Notes under the pieces: generated by a model
Databases searched by the model: none
Told to the model about the DNA's origin: nothing
What the model saw: only the letters and a program-made list of their open reading frames with translations
In this document: positions 52,347 to 61,286 of the stretch, in pieces
Numbering within the stretch: position 1 is the first letter of the stretch
How the letters are laid out: each line of letters begins with the position of its first letter
Position numbers and translations under genes: made by a program
Assembly: GCF_001548055.1 (NCBI RefSeq)
Contig: NZ_AP014724.1
Coordinates: forward strand, 1,364,001 to 1,428,000
Direction: 5' to 3'
Source of the DNA: Sulfurospirillum cavolei
GTDB taxonomy: Bacteria; Campylobacterota; Campylobacteria; Campylobacterales; Sulfurospirillaceae
DNA: 64,000 bases

Positions 52347-53648
52347 ATGAATATTTCGATCGCTATTATGGCGGCAGGTCTCGGTACCCGCATGAAATCC
52401 GCTCTTCCCAAAGTTCTCCATACGATTAGCGGTTTTGAGATGCTTTACCATTCTATCAAAGAGGCACAAAAAATCAGCGACGATATACATGTCGTTTTAT
52501 ACCATCAAGCCAATCGCGTTCAAGAGCAAATGAACGCCTATTTTCAGGGTATCCGTTACGTCATTCAAGATCACGAAAACTTTCCCGGTACGGGCGGAGC
52601 GATTATGGGCGTTACGCCAAAATACGATCGCTTGCTTGTTTTAAGCGGCGATATGCCGCTTTTGGAAGCAAGCGACATGCAACGTTTCTTAGAGATAGAC
52701 GCCGATGTGGTCATGAGCAGTTTTTGCGCGAAAGAGCCTTTCGGATACGGCAGAGTCGTAATGAACGATTGTGCCGACGTCGAGAAGATCGTCGAAGAAA
52801 AGGACGCAAGCGACGAAGAAAAAAAGATTACTGCGGTCAATGCGGGTGTTTACCTCTTCAAATCCGCATTTTTACGCGAATATTTACCGCGTCTTGATAA
52901 CCAAAACAAGCAAAAAGAGTATTATCTCACCGACTTAATCGCTTTTGCACACCGTGATCGAAAAGGCGTAAAAGCCCTCCTCGTCGATGAAGAGACCTAC
53001 ATGGGCGTCAATTCCAAATACCACCTTTCCAAAGCCGAAGAGATCATGCAACGACGTATCAAACGTCGCTTCATGGAGCAAGGCGTTATCATGCGATTAC
53101 CCGAGACAATCTACATCGAAGCGGACGTCGAACTCAAAGGCGAATGTATCCTCGAAAACGGCGTAACGCTTTTAAAAGGTACTTCGTTAGAAAACGTCCA
53201 CGTGAAAGCGCACAGCATCATCGAAAAAAGTACCTTGAAAAACTCCGATATCGGCCCGATGGCACGCATCCGTCCCGACTCTTTAATCGAGAATACGCAT
53301 ATCGGCAACTTCGTCGAAGTCAAAAAATCAACGCTCAAAGGGGTTAAAGCCGGACACTTAAGCTATCTCGGCGATGCGAGTATCGATGAGGGCACTAATA
53401 TCGGTTGCGGTACGATTACATGTAATTACGACGGCAAGAAAAAATACCGAACGATGATCGGCAAAAACGTCTTCGTCGGAAGCGACACGCAACTGGTTGC
53501 GCCCGTCACGATCGAAGACGACGTCATCATCGCTTCGGGAACGACGGTCACGAAAAACATTCCCAAAGGCGCCCTTGCCATTAATCGCGAGCCCTTGAAG
53601 ATCGTCGAGGGATTTTTTTACAAATTTTTCGGAAAAAAAGATGCGTAA
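52347..53648 (+). CDS. glmU: Bifunctional UDP-GlcNAc pyrophosphorylase / GlcN-1-P acetyltransferase
   Basis: GlmU makes UDP-GlcNAc for peptidoglycan and lipopolysaccharide in two steps. The N-terminal nucleotidyltransferase part has AAGLGTRMKSALPKVLH (residues about 8-24), DMPLLEASD and GTGGAIMG; the C-terminal half is a left-handed beta-helix of hexapeptide repeats with ARIRPDSLIENTHIGNFVE and GCGTITCNYDGKKKYRT. The length of 433 residues is typical for the group. A perfect TTACATGTAA falls in the latter motif. The stop overlaps coaBC by eight bases. Confidence 0.95.
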   Translation: MNISIAIMAAGLGTRMKSALPKVLHTISGFEMLYHSIKEAQKISDDIHVVLYHQANRVQEQMNAYFQGIRYVIQDHENFPGTGGAIMGVTPKYDRLLVLSGDMPLLEASDMQRFLEIDADVVMSSFCAKEPFGYGRVVMNDCADVEKIVEEKDASDEEKKITAVNAGVYLFKSAFLREYLPRLDNQNKQKEYYLTDLIAFAHRDRKGVKALLVDEETYMGVNSKYHLSKAEEIMQRRIKRRFMEQGVIMRLPETIYIEADVELKGECILENGVTLLKGTSLENVHVKAHSIIEKSTLKNSDIGPMARIRPDSLIENTHIGNFVEVKKSTLKGVKAGHLSYLGDASIDEGTNIGCGTITCNYDGKKKYRTMIGKNVFVGSDTQLVAPVTIEDDVIIASGTTVTKNIPKGALAINREPLKIVEGFFYKFFGKKDA

Positions 53649-54852
53649 CACCTTACTTTCCGGCAAAAAAATTCTCGTCGGCGTCACGGGAAGCATCGCG
53701 ATTTACAAAACGCTGGAGTTGATTCGTCTGCTGGTAAAAGCAAGCGGTGACGTAAAAGTCGTAATGAGCGAAGACGCCAAACGCTTTATCTCACCCCTCA
53801 CCTTCGAGACGATCAGCCAAAACAAAGTCTTACATGTAGACACCGAAAGCTGGAGCGAAGAACTTAGCCATATTCATATCGGGAAGTGGGCGGATATGTT
53901 TATCATCGCGCCCGCCTCGGTTAATACGATCAATAAACTCTCCTGCGGTATTGCCGACAACCTCTTAACGCAAACGGCGATAGCGTTTACCAAACCGATC
54001 CTTTTAGCCCCGTCCGCCAATACCCATATGATGCTCAACCCTATCACGCAAGAGAGCTTAACGCGATTGCAAAACTTCGGATACGTGATCGTCGCGCCCG
54101 AATCCAAACTGCTTGCGTGCAACGATGAGGGCGTAGGTGCGCTAGCAAGCGTCGAAGAGATTTTCTACGCCGCCGCTAGAGTGCTTCTTAAAGAGCCGTT
54201 TTGGGAAGGGCGTGACGTCATTATCACGGGGGGAGGCACGCGCGAAAAAATCGACGACGTTCGATGCCTTAGCAACTTTTCCAGCGGCAAACAAGCCTTG
54301 GCATTAGCGACGGTTGCTTATCTTAAAGGCGCAAACGTTACACTGATTACCGGCGGTGAAGCACCCGAATTTAAAACGATCTCCACCTTACATGTCAGCA
54401 GTTCGAACGAGCTTCGTACGACCTTGGAGGCACACATGCGTTTATGTCAAAATGCCGAAAAAACGCCTTATCTTTTTATGACTGCCGCCATTAGCGATTA
54501 CGTGCCCGAACACGTTCATCACGGAAAACTCAAAAAAGAGACTTTAGGCGAATCGTATTGCTTGGCATTAAAACGTAACGTCGACATCTTAAGCGAATTG
54601 GATAAAACCGGTTGGATCGTCGTCGGCTTTAAAGCGGAAACGGACGAAGAAAACGCTCTTCAAAACGCCCAAACGATGCTAGAGAAAAAAGGGCTAAGCG
54701 GCGTTTGTTTAAATATCGTCAAAGAGCAAAACCGTTTCGGTTCTAACCAAAACGAAGTGTATTTTATCGGCTTAGACGCTATCGTTCATTTACCGCTTCG
54801 AAGTAAATTCGAGATTGCCGAACAGATTATCACACTTTCTCAAACCTTATGA
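53641..54852 (+). CDS. coaBC: Bifunctional phosphopantothenoylcysteine decarboxylase/synthase CoaBC
   Basis: CoaBC performs two steps of coenzyme A synthesis. The N-terminal flavin-binding CoaC part (about residues 1-185) starts KKILVGVTGSIAIYK and has HIHIGKWADMFIIAPASVNT with the catalytic histidine and SANTHMMLNP; the C-terminal CoaB part begins GRDVIITGGGTREKIDDVR and has NFSSGKQALAL. The order glmU-coaBC with the next small gene resembles the arrangement around HP0841 in H. pylori, from memory. It overlaps both neighbours. Confidence 0.95.
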   Translation: MRNTLLSGKKILVGVTGSIAIYKTLELIRLLVKASGDVKVVMSEDAKRFISPLTFETISQNKVLHVDTESWSEELSHIHIGKWADMFIIAPASVNTINKLSCGIADNLLTQTAIAFTKPILLAPSANTHMMLNPITQESLTRLQNFGYVIVAPESKLLACNDEGVGALASVEEIFYAAARVLLKEPFWEGRDVIITGGGTREKIDDVRCLSNFSSGKQALALATVAYLKGANVTLITGGEAPEFKTISTLHVSSSNELRTTLEAHMRLCQNAEKTPYLFMTAAISDYVPEHVHHGKLKKETLGESYCLALKRNVDILSELDKTGWIVVGFKAETDEENALQNAQTMLEKKGLSGVCLNIVKEQNRFGSNQNEVYFIGLDAIVHLPLRSKFEIAEQIITLSQTL

Positions 54853-55568
54853 TTTCTACGCTTCGAAAACTCTCCGGTCTTAGCTCGGACATCGCCAAAA
54901 CATCTTCGTCAAGCGTTAATTTCAACGCCAATCTTCCGGTGACGATCGAAGTGCTCAAAAAAATCGACCCTTTGCGATACCGTCTTCGAGTCGGATGCAA
55001 AGAGCTGACGACCAAAAGTCAAAAAGAACTGATCGCGGGTAAAAAATATTGGGCGAATTTTTCCGAGGGAAAGGGCGGTATTTTGACGATTTCGCACCTC
55101 TACCCGCAACCTTCTCTTTTCGACGATGCGCTCTTTACGCCTTTGGAAATTGAGCTCTTTTGCAACGATGAAGGCTTTAACTCAACGCTTTTTAAAACTT
55201 TCTTACTCGATAATCTTGCACGCGAAGAGCAGGACAAAACGCTTTTTCAGACCTACGGTTATATGCTCTTAGCCCTCTCCAAATACGTCGTTCACCTCCC
55301 CTTGCTTTGGAGTGAACAAAAACATATGGTACAATTCTCCCTTTTTGATACGCACGACGTATCGTTTTATATGGCGTTGGAGCACTTAGGTCCCTTGCGC
55401 GGAACTTGGAGCAACCGTCAACTCGAACTTTGCGTCATGTACGAAAAGAGTCTTTACTATTTACAAAAAGAGCAAGCAAAATTGGGTATGATTACACAGA
55501 TACGTTTGGAACGAGAGATCAAACCTCTGTTTGATTCCGCAGACGTCATTTTAGACATTAAAGGCTAA
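54849..55568 (+). CDS. Uncharacterised Campylobacterota protein after coaBC
   Basis: The 239-residue protein has no recognised domain. The N-terminus (ISTLRKLSGLSSDIAKTS) and the region PLRYRLRVGCKELTTKSQK resemble a small beta-barrel, and the rest is helical (FKTFLLDNLAREEQDKTLFQ). There is no signal peptide or membrane helix, so it is probably cytosolic. The start overlaps the coaBC stop (ATGA at 54849-54852), and pilD follows after six bases. A gene of unknown function in the same place is known next to coaBC in H. pylori, from memory, so it may be conserved in the group. Confidence 0.6.
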   Translation: MISTLRKLSGLSSDIAKTSSSSVNFNANLPVTIEVLKKIDPLRYRLRVGCKELTTKSQKELIAGKKYWANFSEGKGGILTISHLYPQPSLFDDALFTPLEIELFCNDEGFNSTLFKTFLLDNLAREEQDKTLFQTYGYMLLALSKYVVHLPLLWSEQKHMVQFSLFDTHDVSFYMALEHLGPLRGTWSNRQLELCVMYEKSLYYLQKEQAKLGMITQIRLEREIKPLFDSADVILDIKG

Positions 55569-55574
55569 TAGGGT

Positions 55575-56303
55575 ATGTATTTTTTGGCGATAGGAATTTT
55601 TGGAGCGTGCATCGGCTCGTTTTTAAACGTCGTTATTTTGCGTTTGCCGAAAAACGAAAGCATCGCACTTCCCTCATCGCATTGTCCGCATTGTCTTCAT
55701 CCGCTCAAATGGTATCACAATATTCCCTTGATTTCGTGGCTAGGACTTAAAGGGAAATGTGCTTTTTGCCGTACGCCTATTTCCAAACAATACCCGCTCG
55801 TCGAAGCAGCATGCGCACTGTGTTACCTGCTCGTTGCATGGCGCGTCTCTACGTGGCCGCAAGCCTTGCTTTTAGGAACGATTTTTTCTCTTTTACTTGC
55901 GCTCAGCATCATCGATATGCGCTATAAAGCCGTGCCCGACGCACTATCGCTTCCGGCACTGTTTCTTTCGTTTTTGTATCGATTGCCCTTTGAATCTCTT
56001 CAAAACGGATTGGTCTTCTTAGGAGCTTTTGCACTGCTTCGCTTAAGCGTCTCGGCGATTTCCGGCAAAGAGGCGATGGGTGAAGCCGACAGTATCATCG
56101 CCGGAATTATCGGAGCGATACTGGGGATAACGCTCGGATTTGCCGCTATTTACCTTGCCGCACTCATCGCTTTAGTCGCGTTTATGCTTCTGCGTCAAAA
56201 AGGCTATGAACTGCCTTTTATCCCATTTTTATCTTTGGGACTTTTGATTGCATGGATTTTCGATCATCCTATTTTAACGTTTATGGAACATTGGTATGAA
56301 TAA
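55575..56303 (+). CDS. pilD: Prepilin peptidase (A24 family)
   Basis: PilD cuts and N-methylates type IV pilins and pseudopilins at the inner membrane. The 242-residue protein has multiple membrane helices, the cytosolic zinc loop with paired cysteines (CPHC and CAFC at about residues 36-72), and the two catalytic aspartates in IIDMRYKAVPD and MGEADSII (GxGD-type motif, here GEAD). It is the enzyme needed by the MshE/MshG/MshL-type cluster at 5.6-14.4 kb, which lacks one. In C. jejuni a PilD homologue is required for natural transformation. Confidence 0.93.
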   Translation: MYFLAIGIFGACIGSFLNVVILRLPKNESIALPSSHCPHCLHPLKWYHNIPLISWLGLKGKCAFCRTPISKQYPLVEAACALCYLLVAWRVSTWPQALLLGTIFSLLLALSIIDMRYKAVPDALSLPALFLSFLYRLPFESLQNGLVFLGAFALLRLSVSAISGKEAMGEADSIIAGIIGAILGITLGFAAIYLAALIALVAFMLLRQKGYELPFIPFLSLGLLIAWIFDHPILTFMEHWYE

Positions 56304-57324
56304 AGCATCTTTTTATCTCTTGAAACACTTTTTAGAGCTTTTTAGCGCACTTTTTTTTATTCTGTTTTTTATCACCTCGATTGTTTTTTTCATTAAAATT
56401 ACCGCCTTAACGGCCATCATTACGATGAATTTTTGGGAGCTCGGAACGCTTTATATCTACCTTTTGCCCAAAACGCTGGTTTATACGCTTCCGATTACGT
56501 TTTTCATTGCTTTGAGCATCTCTTTGTACAACCTCTCGAAAGAGAACGAAACGATTGTACTCTTTACGCTCGGCTACGATCCTAAAAAAATTACGCGTCT
56601 TTTTATGAGCCTAGCAACGGGACTTTCTGTGATTCTTTTGATAGATATTATGGTTCTCGTACCGATTTCAAAACAGCTTAACAGCAATTTTATCGAATAT
56701 AAAAAAGCCGAAGCAAAATTTAATATCAAAGCCAATGAATTCGGACAAAAGTTTTCGGACTGGCTTGTCTACATTGAACACAGCGATAATGCCAAACAAT
56801 ACGAAGGCATTACGCTTTACCACAATCCCGAAAAACAAGAGGATAAAGAGCAATTGATTCTCGCTAATGCCGCTACGATCAATAATGAAAGCGGCATATT
56901 ACGTTTACATCTTGATGCGGGCAAAGTCTTTGAATTTCAAAAAGACGGCATCGGTCAAACCGATTTTGAAACGATGTATATCAATAGTCAACCTAAAACG
57001 GCCGTCGGGGCGATACAAACGGTTAAGGAGTACTGGAACGACGTTTTCGTCAACTGGAAACGCGCTTACGATTTATCCTTTTTCCTCACCGTCGCCCTCT
57101 TCCCGATTGCCTCGACGATGATCGCAATGAGCATCGGCATCGTGACGTATCGTTACAATAAAGAGAGTATTTACATGGGTATCTTTTTGTGCCTTGCGTT
57201 TTATTTGACGCTTACGACGGTTTTTTCTTCAAAACTACCGCAATATGCGCCGCTAATTGTTTTTGCGATCACGATGATCGCTTCGTACGTACTCTATCAA
57301 AAACGTATTCGCCGTGTTTTTTAA
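56296..57324 (+). CDS. LptF/LptG-type lipopolysaccharide permease
   Basis: The 342-residue protein has the YjgP/YjgQ (LptF/LptG) layout: N-terminal helices near residues 11-33, 58-78 and 97-118, a long periplasmic domain (about 125-265, with WLVYIEHSDNAKQYEG and LILANAATINNESG), and three C-terminal helices. It forms the transmembrane part of the LptBFG transporter that lifts lipopolysaccharide from the inner membrane. Its partner is not adjacent, so I cannot say whether it is F or G. It overlaps pilD by eight bases and lies six bases before truA. Confidence 0.9.
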   Translation: MNKASFYLLKHFLELFSALFFILFFITSIVFFIKITALTAIITMNFWELGTLYIYLLPKTLVYTLPITFFIALSISLYNLSKENETIVLFTLGYDPKKITRLFMSLATGLSVILLIDIMVLVPISKQLNSNFIEYKKAEAKFNIKANEFGQKFSDWLVYIEHSDNAKQYEGITLYHNPEKQEDKEQLILANAATINNESGILRLHLDAGKVFEFQKDGIGQTDFETMYINSQPKTAVGAIQTVKEYWNDVFVNWKRAYDLSFFLTVALFPIASTMIAMSIGIVTYRYNKESIYMGIFLCLAFYLTLTTVFSSKLPQYAPLIVFAITMIASYVLYQKRIRRVF

Positions 57325-57330
57325 ATCGAT

Positions 57331-58062
57331 ATGCGTGTTAAAGTAACCCTCAGCTACGACGGGAGTGCCTTTAACGGCTTGCAAAAACAAGCCTTTGACG
57401 CCGACGTTAAAACCGTTGCAGGTACACTGGAGAAAGCCCTAAAGCGTCTTCATATCGACTCGACTCCCGTTGCAAGCGGGCGTACGGATACGGGCGTACA
57501 CGCCTTAGCACAAGTCGTGCATTTTGACGTTCCGACACCTTGGAGCGACCTTACAAAATTGCGTCATTATTTGAACCGCTCTTTAATGCCTCATTGTTAC
57601 GTCAAAAAGATTGAGCCGGTAGACGAATGCTTCAATGCCCGCTTCGACGCCAAAAAAAGGCTTTATCGCTATGTTATGTACGAAGGAACGTACCAGCCTT
57701 TTTTAAGTGCTTACGCTTTACATGTAAGCTCTCTTGACGTTGCAAAACTCGATACGCTTGCCAAGCTTTTTGAAGGAAAACACGCGTTCGGTTTTTTTAA
57801 AAAAACAGGAGGCGGAACGACGGGAGAAGAGCGTACTATTTTTAAAGCCGGAGCTTATCGTTATCAAAAAAAAATCATTCTTTACTTTTTAGGCGACGCT
57901 TTTTTACGATCTCAAATTCGTATGATGACCGATATGCTCTTAAAAGTCGAGAGCGGTTCTTTGTCGCCTGAAGATTTAATCGCACAGCGAGATAAACGCA
58001 AGAAGATCAGCTCAACGCTAGCTCCCGCCTGCGGGCTTTACCTCTCGCGTATTTATTATTAG
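57331..58062 (+). CDS. truA: tRNA pseudouridine synthase A
   Basis: TruA makes pseudouridine at positions 38-40 of tRNAs. The 243-residue protein begins MRVKVTLSYDGSAFNGLQKQ and has the active-site segment VASGRTDTGVHALAQVVHF, with catalytic Asp53, and NRSLMPHCYVKKIEPV. Length is normal. It ends the glmU-to-truA run of six tightly packed genes, which probably share transcripts. A perfect TTACATGTAA in the gene encodes Leu-His-Val. Only 15 bases separate it from the convergent pyrC2. Confidence 0.95.
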   Translation: MRVKVTLSYDGSAFNGLQKQAFDADVKTVAGTLEKALKRLHIDSTPVASGRTDTGVHALAQVVHFDVPTPWSDLTKLRHYLNRSLMPHCYVKKIEPVDECFNARFDAKKRLYRYVMYEGTYQPFLSAYALHVSSLDVAKLDTLAKLFEGKHAFGFFKKTGGGTTGEERTIFKAGAYRYQKKIILYFLGDAFLRSQIRMMTDMLLKVESGSLSPEDLIAQRDKRKKISSTLAPACGLYLSRIYY

Positions 58063-58077
58063 AAGTTGTGTCGAAGC

Positions 58078-59304
58078 TTATTCGTTTTCAAACAAAAGTT
58101 TTCCGCCGACGATCACTTTGGCGACTCGACCGTATAACGTATCACCATAGTATAAAGAGTGTTTGTTCGTCACGGTATAGGTAGGGTTAGGATCAAACAA
58201 AACGACGTCCGCATCGCATCCTTCTTCAATTTTTCCTTTATGCTCTAAGCCTAAAATCATTGCCGGATTGCGTGCACACAACGTTTCAAGTGTTTGCAAA
58301 TCGATCGTACCGTTTTTGACTAAAAACGTATACGCCAAAGTTAAAAATTCTTCAATCGATCCGATACCGAACTCCGCATCCTCAAACGCGACGTCTTTAT
58401 ACAAAATCGATTTAGGAGAGTGCGAAGAGGTAACGCAATCGATCATTCCCGCTTTCAAAGCATCGATTAGGGCAATTCTTTCGTCTTCTTCGCGCAAAGG
58501 AGGCATCAATTTAGCGTAAGTATTAAAACCGTCGCAGCTTGCATCGTTTTTGGACAGATGATGAATCGAAACTTCGGTAAAAAGAGAAGAAGGGCATGCT
58601 TTTTTATGCGCTTGGGCTATCTCCAAAGAACGCTTCGTCGAAAGCGATTTTAAAACGACGTTAGCACCGTAAAAAAGTGCCATTTCACAGACTTTCGCTA
58701 CTTCGGCCGTTTCGGAAATCTTGGAAATTCCCGAAAGTCCTAGCGTCGAAGCGATACATCCGTCGTTCATCAATCCGTTATCGTCAAGATTCGGCTCGTA
58801 ACACTGTACGAAAACCGGTTTGTCTTTCATCGTAGCGTATTGCATTCCGCGGCGAAGCAAGTTGGCATTACGGTGCGAATCGGCCAAAATCGCCGAAGCT
58901 CCGTTATTGAGCAACGTGGCAATATTGTGCAGTTGGTCTTCTTTTTGATCCGCCAAAGGAGCACTCATCACAATATTGACTTTAGCTTGATCAATTTTAA
59001 ATTTTACCAACTCCAAAAGCGTCGCACTCTCCAAACGAGGCGTAAAATCCGACATCACCACCGCCGTCGTTACACCGCCTTTAAGACAACTTTGTGCGAG
59101 TTTGTCGATATGGTCTTGGTTGAGAATGCTATTGGAAAAACGTACGTTAAGATCGATCATTCCCGGAAGCAAAACCATACCGTTAGCCTCTAAAACCTCC
59201 TCATGCATAGGAGCGTTAAGGTTTTCGCCGATCGCAACGATCTTGTTGTCCTGAATCAACACGTCTTGTCTTTTTTCGTGAATTCGTGCGTTTTTAATAA
59301 GCAT
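58078..59304 (-). CDS. pyrC2: Dihydroorotase-like protein lacking metal ligands (PyrC2/PyrX type)
   Basis: The 408-residue protein has the amidohydrolase fold of dihydroorotase, with TSVEVSIHHL-like and EFGIGSIEEFLTLAYTF blocks. The zinc-binding His-x-His reads DLNVRF (residues 51-56), the later His region reads QCYEP, and the Asp-His-Ala-Pro-His motif reads SSHSPK. So the metal site is lost. Such proteins act as structural partners of aspartate carbamoyltransferase, not as enzymes (PyrX type). The pyrC2-gpsA-gatB order matches C. jejuni, with one gene inserted here. A true PyrC must lie elsewhere. Confidence 0.85.
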   Translation of the reverse strand: MLIKNARIHEKRQDVLIQDNKIVAIGENLNAPMHEEVLEANGMVLLPGMIDLNVRFSNSILNQDHIDKLAQSCLKGGVTTAVVMSDFTPRLESATLLELVKFKIDQAKVNIVMSAPLADQKEDQLHNIATLLNNGASAILADSHRNANLLRRGMQYATMKDKPVFVQCYEPNLDDNGLMNDGCIASTLGLSGISKISETAEVAKVCEMALFYGANVVLKSLSTKRSLEIAQAHKKACPSSLFTEVSIHHLSKNDASCDGFNTYAKLMPPLREEDERIALIDALKAGMIDCVTSSHSPKSILYKDVAFEDAEFGIGSIEEFLTLAYTFLVKNGTIDLQTLETLCARNPAMILGLEHKGKIEEGCDADVVLFDPNPTYTVTNKHSLYYGDTLYGRVAKVIVGGKLLFENE

Positions 59305-60385
59305 AGCTTCCTCGCTTGGATAGATTTTTTTTAAACGTCAAGATGCGTGCGTAAGATTGCTCGATGCTAGCTTGCGAAATTTCTCCGCTACGAACGGCAT
59401 CTAATAGAATTTTTTGAACCGTAAAAGGCATACTGGCATTATCGGCAAAATAATTGGTAAAAACAAGAATATCGCCGCCGGCTTGTACGCTTCGGATAAT
59501 GCGTTGTTTAAAATCGAGCGTATTAGGCAAAGAGTCGGTACGTAAATTATGCACAAAAACGACGCCTTTGAAGTGCATTTTATCGCGCAATAAGTTTTGA
59601 ACGATCGTTTTGGAAAAAAGCGAAGGCTCTTTCGGATCTAAATCGTTAATCTTGGCATGCGACATCAAAACCGCGTCGATTTTATCGTAAGCAATGAGGT
59701 CGTAATAGGGTTTGAGTTGCTCAAATCGCCATGAAGCCGAAGCATCCGCGCGGCTTGAAAAATCATCCCATAAATTGGCTCCCGCATAGGGAAAATACTT
59801 AACGACAGGCGTCATACCGTTTCGATACATCGCATCGATAAATAAAAGGGCATACGTGGTAACGATCTCTTCGTAAGAAGCATAAGAACGCTCCGACTCT
59901 TTGGCATTACCGGCGATTTTACGTTGTAAATCGAGTACGGGAGCTAAATTGACGTTTACGCCGCCTTTTGCCATAGAAGAGCACATGGCGTCGTAAATCG
60001 AGGCGGTTTCGTTCACGTCTTTACTCGTTGCGATTTCATTGGCACCGTATGCGGGAGCAAAGCCTTTTTTGAGGGAAAAGAGATTTGCATCGCTTCCGTC
60101 ATGTTCAACCGCAACGATCAAAGCCGCATCTGCCGGAGCTTGCGCTTTGAGATAATCGGTCAATTTTTTCAACTGGGCAACATTTTGGATATTTTTTTCC
60201 GTTAAAAAAACACCGCCTATTTTTTCGCGTTTAATATCTTTCGCGACTTGTTCAACCCACTTATCGCTCTCTTTCGTTCCGTCAAATCCGATCACGATCA
60301 TTTGGGCAATCATCTCTTCCAACGACGTGCTTTTCGCACAGGCAAGACTCAGGCACAATGCCGTCAGTAAAAAAATTCGTTTCAT
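59294..60385 (-). CDS. Exported glycoside hydrolase family 3-like protein with altered active site
   Basis: The 363-residue protein has a signal peptide (about residues 1-18, ending LACA) and the TIM-barrel of NagZ-like family 3 enzymes, with NVNLAPVLDL, AVLMSHAKINDLDPKEPSLF and LLRDKMHFKGVVF. The catalytic loop KHFPGHG reads KYFPYAG (residues 196-202) and the nucleophile motif SDDL reads VHNL (278-281), so the nucleophile aspartate and loop histidine are missing. It may bind murein or a saccharide rather than cut it. The ATG at 60385 overlaps the gpsA stop by one base. Confidence 0.75.
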   Translation of the reverse strand: MKRIFLLTALCLSLACAKSTSLEEMIAQMIVIGFDGTKESDKWVEQVAKDIKREKIGGVFLTEKNIQNVAQLKKLTDYLKAQAPADAALIVAVEHDGSDANLFSLKKGFAPAYGANEIATSKDVNETASIYDAMCSSMAKGGVNVNLAPVLDLQRKIAGNAKESERSYASYEEIVTTYALLFIDAMYRNGMTPVVKYFPYAGANLWDDFSSRADASASWRFEQLKPYYDLIAYDKIDAVLMSHAKINDLDPKEPSLFSKTIVQNLLRDKMHFKGVVFVHNLRTDSLPNTLDFKQRIIRSVQAGGDILVFTNYFADNASMPFTVQKILLDAVRSGEISQASIEQSYARILTFKKNLSKRGSYAY

Positions 60386-61272
60386 CAATCCGCCAATAAA
60401 TCTTTCACGCTTTGTTTGGGAGCCTTTCCCTTTAAGATCAAAGCAATTTCATGAGCAATGGGCGTATAAATAGCGTGTTTTGCAGAAAGCTCGAAAACGG
60501 CTTCAGAGGTATAAACACCCTCCGCCACTTCGCCTAATTCTTCCAAAATCGCGTCTAAAGCTTTGCCTTGCGCTAAAAAAAGACCGACGCGGTAATTACG
60601 CGAAAGCGTACTCGAAGCCGTTAAAAAAAGATCGCCCGCACCGCTAAGCCCCAAAAACGTCGCTTCTTTTGCACCGAAAAAATGACCGAAGCGTTGCATC
60701 TCGACCAAGCCTCTGGCAATTAAGCTCGCCCGTGCGTTATTGCCGAGTTTTAACCCGTCACAAATACCGCTAGCAATCGCCAAAACGTTTTTATAGGCAC
60801 CGCAAACTTCCGCGCCGATGACGTCTTGCGAAATATAGGTTTTGATAAATGAAGGGAAAAATGCGCAAAACTCTTTGGCAAGGCTTTCATTGGACGCATT
60901 GACGACGACCGCCGTGGGGAGAGCTTGCATCACTTCTGAAGCAAACGAAGGACCGGAAAGAAATGCCAGATGGGTTTCGGGTACGTACTGTGCAAAAATT
61001 TCATTTAAAAATTTTCCGCTTCCTTGTTCGATTCCTTTTGCGGCAACCAAAATTTTTTGCCCCGAAAAGCGAAAATGCTCTTCCAACCAACTTCGCACGA
61101 CTTGCGCCGGTAAAGCAAAAATGAGATAGTCGCTTTGAAGGGCTTCTTCAAGTCCTACAAAATTTTCAACGGATTTTGCGTGTCGCGACGTAATCTTACA
61201 TGTAACATTGCGGGAAATAGCAAACTGAAGTGCTTGCCCCCATTTTCCCGCTCCAATGACCGCTATACTCAC
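60385..61272 (-). CDS. gpsA: Glycerol-3-phosphate dehydrogenase [NAD(P)+]
   Basis: GpsA reduces dihydroxyacetone phosphate to glycerol 3-phosphate for phospholipid synthesis. The 295-residue protein starts with the Rossmann loop VIGAGKWGQAL and carries AAKGIEQGSGKF, FLSGPSFASEV, GAYKNVLAIASGICDGL with the catalytic lysine, and GLSGAGDLFLTA. Length is normal for the short Campylobacterota form. The start is a GTG with AAAGG before it. It overlaps the next gene by one base. A perfect TTACATGTAA lies near the 5' end, encoding Thr-Cys. Confidence 0.95.
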   Translation of the reverse strand: MSIAVIGAGKWGQALQFAISRNVTCKITSRHAKSVENFVGLEEALQSDYLIFALPAQVVRSWLEEHFRFSGQKILVAAKGIEQGSGKFLNEIFAQYVPETHLAFLSGPSFASEVMQALPTAVVVNASNESLAKEFCAFFPSFIKTYISQDVIGAEVCGAYKNVLAIASGICDGLKLGNNARASLIARGLVEMQRFGHFFGAKEATFLGLSGAGDLFLTASSTLSRNYRVGLFLAQGKALDAILEELGEVAEGVYTSEAVFELSAKHAIYTPIAHEIALILKGKAPKQSVKDLLAD

Positions 61273-61286
61273 AAAAAACCTTTGCG

